Part shown: piece after piece, positions 57,480 through 64,000 of the stretch
Layout: each line of letters opens with the position of its first letter
Numbering within the stretch: position 1 is the stretch's first letter
Assembly (NCBI GenBank): GCA_000727475.1
Contig: KL647298.1
Coordinates: forward strand, 2,650,741-2,714,740
Direction: 5' to 3'
DNA length: 64,000 nucleotides
Source: Sarcocystis neurona
Lineage: Eukaryota > Apicomplexa > Conoidasida > Eucoccidiorida > Sarcocystidae
The notes under the pieces: model-generated
Told to the model about the DNA's origin: nothing
The model's input: the letters and a program-made list of their open reading frames with translations, nothing else
Database searches by the model: none
Program-made: the position numbers and the translations under genes

Positions 57480-58060
57480 AGGGCGGAAGAAAATAAGTGT
57501 TGCCAGCAGCACTGCAGCAGCGGCACCGCAGCAGCGACTCCAACAGCAGCTGCGCCAGTGCTCTCTCCCATTCCTGCAAGATCACCGACAGGCAGCAGCA
57601 GCAGCACACCACACACTGGGCGAGAGAAAGAGGAGCAGCACCAGCAGCAGCAAAGGAGCCGCAGGAAGAGCAGGGCGAACTACGAAAGTTGCAGTAGAAA
57701 CGAAAGCAGCATAGCGACAGACAGCAGCAGCAGCAGGTGCCGGAGAAGAAGACGCAGCAGCAGCAGCAGAGAAGAAGAAGCAGCAGCAAGGGGGACAGCC
57801 CCACAAGAAAAGGCAGCAGCTTCACAGCAGGACAAGCAGCAACAGCAACAGAAGAACGTGGAGGAGCAGCAGCAGCGGCATAAGGAGGAGGAGGAGGTGC
57901 AGCAGCAGCGGTCCACCGGAGACAGGGACGCGCCATCTTTGATATCAACGTATGTGCGTATATTCATGAAGAGAGAGAGCAGGAGAAGAGGAGAAGAGGA
58001 GGAGAGGAAGAGAGGGAAGAGAAGGAAGGGAAGCAACACAACACAAACAACACACGTAGA
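57480..58060. other. CAG island upstream of gene E
   Basis: The plus strand is CAG at 57510-57910 and purine-rich (GGAGAAGAGG) at 57970-58030. One plus frame is open for 199 codons with Gln, Arg and Ser runs, but it has no ordered segment. By polarity it could be an intron of a minus-strand gene or a plus-strand low-complexity exon. Confidence 0.3.
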
Positions 58061-58179
58061 TACAAATGGGTGACGCAGAGATATATGGGAAACAGAGCCG
58101 TGCTCCACCGGAAGTGCAAATGAACAGAACAACTTCTCCAACTGCCAAACAGTTATACTGCACCACATCGCTGCTGCAT

Positions 58180-58630
58180 ATACGTACATACTCATATATA
58201 TATATGTATATGTATATATATATATGTATATGTATACACACACATATATTTTATCATCTATACATATACACATACATATATGTACATACACAAATATATA
58301 CATATATTTATTTATATGTACGCGTACGGTTTAGTCTTACATATATTTATGTGTGTGCACATACATATACATATATTCATCTACCCAGACATATATACAG
58401 ATATATACACGTACACTTATACATATACATATACGGTATACCCAGATATATATACGCAGTTATACGTATATATATGCATATGAATTTGTACGTATAGGCA
58501 GGACCCAAACATGCAGCCGTCTGTCCATACATACACATACACACATTCGACATCTATATGTGTACGTGTGTATACGTAGGCCATGCACATATATACACAT
58601 GAGTGTATATATATATATAATTTATGACTT
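58180..58630. repeat. AT microsatellite
   Basis: TATATA/TACATA tracts over most of the interval, notably 58192-58230 and 58370-58440. No gene was seen. Confidence 0.65.
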
Positions 58631-58756
58631 TGTTAGTATAGTTGGAGGAACTGGCAGAAGCAGAGATGGGTACGTGTTGCATCTGGTAGTAAAAAGAGGG
58701 AGGTGCACTTCGTATTCCCCGAAGAGATACACGCATCCACACAAAAAAGGCAGACA

Positions 58757-59195
58757 GACACATACAGAGACAGAGAGGAGACAGGAAGGAGGCAGGGAGG
58801 AGACAGGGGGCAGACAGGAAGGGGACGGAGACGAGACAGGAAAGGAGACGAGAGGGAGACGGACAGAGGGGAGATATACGGAGACAGAGAGGAGACATGG
58901 AGGAGACAGAAAGGGGGCAGGGGGGAGACATACGGAGGCAGGAGGGAGGCAGAGACGAGACAGGAAGGGGACAGGAAGGAGACGTAGAGGAGACAGCAAG
59001 GAGACATAGAGAGACAGACAGGAGACGGGGAGCAGCCGGAGACGAGACAGGGAGGAGACAGGAAGGAGACATACAGAGACGGAGAGGAGACATGGAGGAG
59101 ACAGGAAGGGGACGGAGAGGAGACAGGGAGGAGACAGACGGAGAGGAGACATGGAGGGGACAGGGGGGAGACGGAGAGGAGACATACACAGAGAG
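58757..59195. repeat. Purine-rich GGAGACAGG satellite, second array
   Basis: About 440 bases of GGAGACAGGAAGG, GGAGACATGGAG and GGAGACGGAGAGGAGACA units on the plus strand. It is clearly related to the array at 53938-54252, in the same orientation. Frames on both strands are shadows. Confidence 0.8.
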
Positions 59196-59279
59196 AAAGA
59201 GAGAAAGTTTCTTTCCACAAGAAAAGATATTCAAAGATGCTACAGAGAGGAGAAGACAAAGAAAAGCATACACATATAC

Positions 59280-60020
59280 ACATACACCATCTATATATGC
59301 AGGAATGCATGCGAATATGTCTGTGTGTGTGTGTGTGTGTACTTGTAGCAACGTAGCTATATTCACCCATTGCTTCATACGCATGTCTCTGTAAAGATAT
59401 ACACGTAAATATATACGTGGAGAGAGAAACACATGTATATACTCGAAGGAATATATATATGTATATACGTCCTTGGAGATACGCAGGTGTAAATATATGT
59501 ATATATACATACATATACTCGGAAAGACTTAGGTATACTTATATATATATATGTATATATGGGGAGAGATACGTGAACGGGACAGGTGTATACACATGTA
59601 AATATGTATATATATACACACTTAGAAAGACACACACATATACACATACCTGTATAAATATATATATATTTACATGTAGAGGACAAGGTATTTACAGAAT
59701 ATCTACACATATATGTACATCCATATATGTACAGAGAGAAAAATTTCTATTCGAGACATATATATATGTATATATATAAAGAGAGAGAGACAGAGAGAAG
59801 GCTCTACGTGTACGTACATGTACGTCTGTACATATTCACATATATAGAGAGAAAGTTTCTCTGTTGTGTACATATACAACTATACGTATCTATGTATATA
59901 TACATATAGAGAGAGAGGGAGAGAGTATACCATATCACTATTGAGACGTTACTACGGATATCTATACATATATATACGTATATATATAACTGTCTCTCTC
60001 TCTATATATGTATGTGTCGT
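59280..60020. repeat. AT/GT/GA microsatellite region
   Basis: A GT run lies at 59322-59340. TATATA tracts sit at 59448-59470, 59540-59560, 59655-59675 and 59756-59780, with GAGAGA runs at 59780-59795 and 59907-59925. No gene was seen. Confidence 0.6.
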
Positions 60021-60028
60021 ACTTCCAT

Positions 60029-60210
60029 CTACGGCGGGTGTGTGTGTACCTGTATGTCAATTTTTGGAAAGAAGAAGTAGAGCAGACTCACTTTCTGCAA
60101 ATGACGGTTGAAAATTTTGCAAGAGAGGAAGACCCGCCGCGGGAGACAAATTTCTCTTCGCACAACAAAAAGACCCCACGCGCCTTCGCTTCCGAGACCC
60201 TTTGCTGCTG
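60029..60210 (-). CDS. Gene D second exon
   Basis: The frame continues AAKGLGSEGAWGLFVVRREI, then LPRRVFLSCKIFNRHLQK. At 60091 there is a GTGAGTC donor in phase 0. If it is not used, the frame runs on to a TAG at 60029 and this is the last exon. If it is used, the next exon was not found: the obvious candidate at 57439 (gene E) does not fit in phase. The composition is non-repetitive and protein-like. Confidence 0.45.
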
Positions 60211-61231
60211 CTGTAAATACAATCGACAGCAGCAGCACATCAGCAGCAGCACAACACCAGCGACAGGAGGTGCACCTGTAACACCAGCAGAGTAGCAGCG
60301 ACAACAGCAGAGCAGGAGCAACAGCAGCAGAGCAGGAGCAACAGCAGCAGCAACAGCAGCAGAGCACGAGCACGTGCACAAGCAGAGCAGCAGCGCGTGC
60401 AGCAGCAACAGCAGCAGATCAGCAGCAACAGCGGAGCAGCAAGAAGAGCAGCGGAGCAGCAGCAACAGCTTGACAACAGCAGTGGCGGTTGTTTTCGAGA
60501 GGAGCAGCAACAGCAGGAGAAGGGCAGACATACCACAAGCTTCTTCTTCTCTTCGTGAGAGTATCTCAGCGTTGGCCGAATGGAGGCAGAGGGAGGAAGA
60601 AGGAGAGCTGGGCTGCTGCCAGCTGCTGGTGCTGCTGTCGTGCTCGACGGCGCTTATTCTTCTTCGCAAGTGAAGAACGTGGGAAAGCCGTCCGCTCTGT
60701 AGCTCTTGACGCTGCTGCTGTTTCTGCCGCCGGTCCTGCTGCTGGTCCACCGTCTGCGGTTCTTGCTTCTTCTCCTGCGGCTGCTGCTCTTCTGCCTGAT
60801 TTGTCTGCTGCTCCTGCGGCTGCTCCTCCTGTTGCCGGCCCCTCTGCTGCTGTTGTTGCTGCTGTTTGCCTCTGAGCCGCTGATGCCGCAGCTCAAGGCC
60901 ACAGAGCTGCTGTTGCTGAAACTGCTGCTGCTGTCGCGCACGCTGCCTGTGGCTGTGATCCACCTGCCGCTTCCCCTCCTGGTGCTGCTGCTGCTGCTGT
61001 TCACACTGCTGCTGCGATCTGCCCGAACTCTCTCTCCTCCATTGCCGCTGCTGTTTCGTGTGCCGGTCCTGCTCGAGACGGAGTTGCGGCCGCGCAGACT
61101 GCAGCAGCAGCTGTTGCAGCTCCTGTGTGTACTGCCGTCGTCGGCGCTGCTGCTGTGGCCCTTTGTGCTGGAAGTCATCGTGAAAAGCAAAGCCTCCCTG
61201 TTCCTGCTGCTGATCTTGCTGCTGCCGTTGC

Positions 61232-61263
<32 letters not shown>

Positions 61264-63486
61264 TTTCTGCTGTTGGTGCTGCTGCGGTAGCTGCGGCGGT
61301 TGCTGCTGCTGCGGTTGCTGCTGTCGCGGCACCGGATCGCTTCGTGTTTGCCCTTTTGACTCAACGACAGCGGATTTTTGAATCTGCTGCTGCTGCTGCG
61401 GCTGCGGCTGTCCTTCGTCCGTTTGCAATTTCTGCTGCTGCTGCTGCCCCTCCTCTGGCAACAGGATGAATAAGTCCCGCACTGCCGTAAAATCTCCTGT
61501 CTCGACTTCTTCTTCTCCTCTCTCCTCTTTTCGCTGGCCTGCTGCTATACTCTCGTGGCAGGGTCGACTTGCTGCGGTTGGCGCTTTCTGCTGGTTTTGG
61601 CGGCTACCAGCAGGCACAGATGCAGCAGCAGGGTTCGTGGCGGTTGTCGTCTTGTCTTTCTTTCCCTTTCCTTTTCCTTTTCTTTCTTCTAGTGAAAAGC
61701 GTGAGAGCAGTCTACCGATGAAACTCAATTGCGCTGTTCCCTTTCTGCCTTTGAATAGTGCAGTCCTTGCCACTGCTGCTGTTCCGGCTGCTGCTGTCAT
61801 CGCTGTTTCTGCTGCTGCTGTCGTCGCCGTTTCTGCTGCTGCTTTCGCTACTTTTGCTCCTGCTGCTGCCGCGGTTGCAGTTCCCTGCCGAGAACCAGCA
61901 GCAGCGGCGCCATGCAACGGCGTCTGGCAGTATTCGCGAGCGACTGCGGCAGGTGCGAGCGTCGCAGCAGCAGCAGCAGGAGCAGGAGGAAAAGGAAAAG
62001 GAGCGGGGCGAGAGGTTTCTGCTGCTGTTTCTTTCCGGATGCTTCTGCTGCTGCTGTTGCGGGGCGGGAGAAGGATCGTCGTCTCTGCAGCAGCAGCGGC
62101 AGCCGCAGCAGCAGCAGGACGGACAGTCGCGTAGAGAAGTCCAGGCAGCACTTCAACGGTGCCCACACAGCAGCCTGCATGCGTTATAGCCGCATGTTTT
62201 TTCAGCTGCAGCAGCAGCAAGGAAAAGTCCTCGGCTTCCGCAGGGTCCATAAGATTCACAACAAAGACTTTCCGCAGCGCATGCGGCAGCAACCGGATGT
62301 CCTTCCTGCTGCTGCTGCTGATCAGCTGCTGCTGTGGCTGTCCTGTCAGGAGAAGAGATGGTTGCTGTTGGTGCTGCAGCAGCTGCTGCTCTCCTCCTGC
62401 GGACGCCAGACGCCACCCCACTGCAATCTGAGCTTCCGCTGCTCTCTCTTCTTCTTCTTCCTGCTCTTGCTGCGTTAGAAGAGAGAGAAAATCGGCAGGT
62501 TGCTGCTTCTGCTGCTCCAAATAGTCATACGAATACCAAGGCTGCTGCTCCTGCTGCTGCTGCTGCTCCTGCTGCTGCTGCGGCTCTCCGTGCTGCTGCT
62601 TCCAGTGCTGCTGCTGTTGCGTTTGCTGCTGCTGACGGTTTTGCTGCTGGTGCTGCTGCTCCTCCCCCTCCTTCACGTGCAACCGCCCAGTCGAAAAATG
62701 AGGTGGCAAGTCCTCTTGCTGCAGCTGCTGCCCTCGCATCTGCTGCTGCTGGTGCTGCTGCAACCACCACTGCTGCCGTTGTTGGCTGTATTGCTGCTGC
62801 TGCTCCTGTTGCTGCTGCTGCAGTACGACCGCCGTCTTCCTCTCTTTCTCCTCTTCTTCGTGTTCCTCCTCCAGAGGCAACTGCTGCTGCCGCTCCCTTC
62901 TCGCACGCAGATGCAGCTGCTGCTGCAGACACTCCTGCCGCTGCTGCTCTTGCTGCTGCTCCTGCTGCTGCTCCTGCTCCTCTCGCTGCTGCCGCTGCTG
63001 TCCTTCCTGTCGCAGTATGCGCCTGGGTGGTCTTGCAGATAGCAGTGGCTGCACGTGTCTGTGCAACAAGCGAGCAGCAGCAGTCGTCTCGACAGAGTCG
63101 CTCTCTTCCTTTTTTCTTCTTCCATTCCATCTCTCTCGGCTGCTGTCGCTGGTGCAGCGCTTCCCCTGCTTCTTCCCGGTTCTACAACTGCTATCACTAC
63201 CCCACGTTCTCCTGCTGCTGTCGCTCTCAGCGTCGAAGCCGCTCGGCTTCCAAGAAGCAGCAGCAGCAACAGGAGCAGCAGCAGCAACAGGGACAGCAGC
63301 AGCAGCAGCAACAGGGACACCAGCCGCAGCAACAGGAGCAGCTGGAAGCGAGGCAGTAGCTTGCAAGGCAGCAGTAGCGGCAGTGGCAGCAACAACGTGT
63401 CGTGCGTCTGTTTCTTCTGCTATTGCTGTTGCGTCGTTGTTGTGGGCAGGACGCTCTCTTTCTTTTTCTGCTGCGCTCTGCTGCAT
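60029..63486 (-). CDS. Gene D: polyglutamine-rich protein with one ordered island
   Basis: The main exon is 63486(ATG)-60534 and the second exon starts at 60210. The join is phase-correct across a 323-base intron. The protein is Gln-rich with Glu, Arg and Ala runs over more than 1,000 residues. An ordered island at about 62120-62310 reads RLLPHALRKVFVVNLMDPAE, DFSLLLLQLKKHA and VEVLPGLLYATVRP. It has a strand-helix-strand look, but I cannot assign a family. Smaller ordered bits are LSFIGRLLSRFSLEE and FTAVRDLFILLPEEG. The upstream frame is open with coiled-coil-like repeats to the right edge but is cut by two TAG codons, so the 5' end is not settled. Confidence 0.5.
60211..60533 (-). other. 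Gene D intron
   Basis: A 323-base intron with donor GTATGTC and acceptor TCGATTGTATTTACAG. Its sense strand reads CTG/CTC/GTT almost throughout, the reverse of the exon before it. Confidence 0.6.
60534..63486 (-). CDS. Gene D main exon
   Basis: 984 codons from ATG 63486, ending AEILSRREEEAC before GTATGTCT, a near-perfect donor. The first ~100 residues are Ala-rich. Residues about 100-200 are charged (SDSSRRTWGSDSS, RERWNGRRKKEE). A long Gln/Glu/Arg/Lys section follows, then the ordered island, an Ala/Thr section, and a last Gln-rich section. The sense strand has CAG polarity over most of the length. The frame is also open upstream to a TAG at 63684. Confidence 0.55.
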
Positions 63487-64000
63487 GCCAGCTGTTCTCC
63501 TCGCACACTCCTTCCCTGCTGCTGCTGCGTCATGTTCTTTCAGTCCTTCGTTTTCTTCTTTTCCTCTTCCTTGTTGTTCTCTTCCGTTCTCTTTACCGTT
63601 CAAAGACTCTGCTGCTGTTACTTCTTCCTCTTCTGCACCACACAAAACTGCCCGGTCTCCTCTGCCTCCACTCCCAAATGCTCCTACTGCTGCTCTGCCT
63701 GCCGCTGCTGTTCTACCTGCCGCCGCTACTCCAGCTGTTGCCAGTGCTGCTCCAGCTGTTGCCGCTGCTGCTCCAGCTGTTGCCGCTGCTGCTCCAGCTG
63801 TTGCCGCTGCTGCTCCAGCTGTTGCCGCTGCTGCTCCAGCTGCTGGCGCTGTTGCTGCTGCTGCTCCAGCTGCTGGCGCTGTTGCTGCTGCTGCTCCAGC
63901 TGCTGCCGCTGTTGCTGCTGCTGCTCCAGCTGCTGGCGCTGTTGCTGCTGCTGTTCCAGCTGCTGGCGCTGTTGCTGCTGCTGCTGTGCTGCTGCTGCTG
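63487..64000 (-). other. Region upstream of the gene D ATG, Gln-frame coiled-coil repeats with TAG codons
   Basis: The gene D frame stays open above the ATG as far as 63682, reading EHLGVEAGDRAVLCGAEEEE. Two TAG codons (63684-63682 and 63729-63727) interrupt it. Beyond them the same frame is an LEQQRQQ repeat, then an LEQQQQQRQQ repeat to the right edge. An alternative Ala frame has no stop here. This may be an upstream exon, a hidden short intron, or 5' untranslated sequence. Confidence 0.35.
63730..63990. repeat. 21-bp repeat array joined to a 30-bp repeat array
   Basis: Five copies of CTCCAGCTGTTGCCGCTGCTG (21 bp, about 63730-63838) pass directly into five copies of a 30-bp unit (63841-63990) that adds extra CTG triplets and changes GTTGCC to GCTGGC. 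Both are multiples of three, so one frame gives LEQQRQQ heptads followed by 10-residue units. Confidence 0.85.

Noticed and set aside
57427..60092. Joining gene D exon 2 to gene E as one gene
   Set aside because: The gene D donor at 60091 is in phase 0, and the gene E acceptor then gives an immediate TGA. An unseen exon would be needed.
61895..61925. A single TPLHGAAAAG string in gene D that resembles an ankyrin repeat
   Set aside because: Only one ten-residue match in Ala-rich sequence, with no second repeat or flanking helix pattern.
1..64000. tRNA and rRNA genes
   Set aside because: I looked for GGTTCGAAT-type T-loop sequences and conserved rRNA blocks and saw none with matching stems.
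1..64000. Telomere-type TTTAGGG/CCCTAAA repeats and CRISPR arrays
   Set aside because: No runs of telomeric heptamers were seen. The regular repeats present are minisatellites without unique spacers.

Overview
The window looks like nuclear DNA of a coccidian apicomplexan, most probably Eimeria or a close relative. The evidence is dense CAG/CTG triplet tracts that encode runs of Gln, Ala and Ser inside long reading frames, genes broken by GT..AG introns, and islands of TATATA/TACACA microsatellite between genes. The family calls below come from reading translated frames by eye; no database search was possible. Species and chromosome cannot be set from the sequence.

Layout. 1-17.0 kb holds one very large minus-strand gene (gene A). 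I could rebuild seven exons, all six junctions keep phase, and the 3' end runs off the left edge. It encodes at least 3,778 residues. The second half carries helical repeats that resemble the PLU-1 domain of KDM5/JARID1-type chromatin proteins. 17.3-26 kb is a repeat-poor stretch with only weak coding signals. 26-33.8 kb is mostly microsatellite and minisatellite with embedded CAG islands. 33.9-38.5 kb holds a second minus-strand gene (gene B), a helical-repeat protein with Ala/Ser/Gln tracts. Plus-strand Gln-rich frames overlap or flank its 5' end (38.3-40.0 kb). 40-49 kb is repeat-poor and holds one clean single-exon membrane protein gene on the minus strand (gene C, 43.2-44.8 kb). 49-60 kb returns to AT microsatellites, purine-rich satellites and CAG islands, with a partial gene at 56.3-57.4 kb (gene E). 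60.0-64 kb is a polyglutamine-rich minus-strand gene (gene D) that probably continues past the right edge.

The genes do not form an operon-like pathway. The main unifying observation is that triplet polarity follows gene structure: the gene A exons mostly read CAG on the sense strand, while all six of its introns read CTG. The same pattern helps place introns in genes B and D, and it shows where an open frame should not be trusted as coding. No rRNA, tRNA, CRISPR array, telomeric repeat or intact transposon was recognised.
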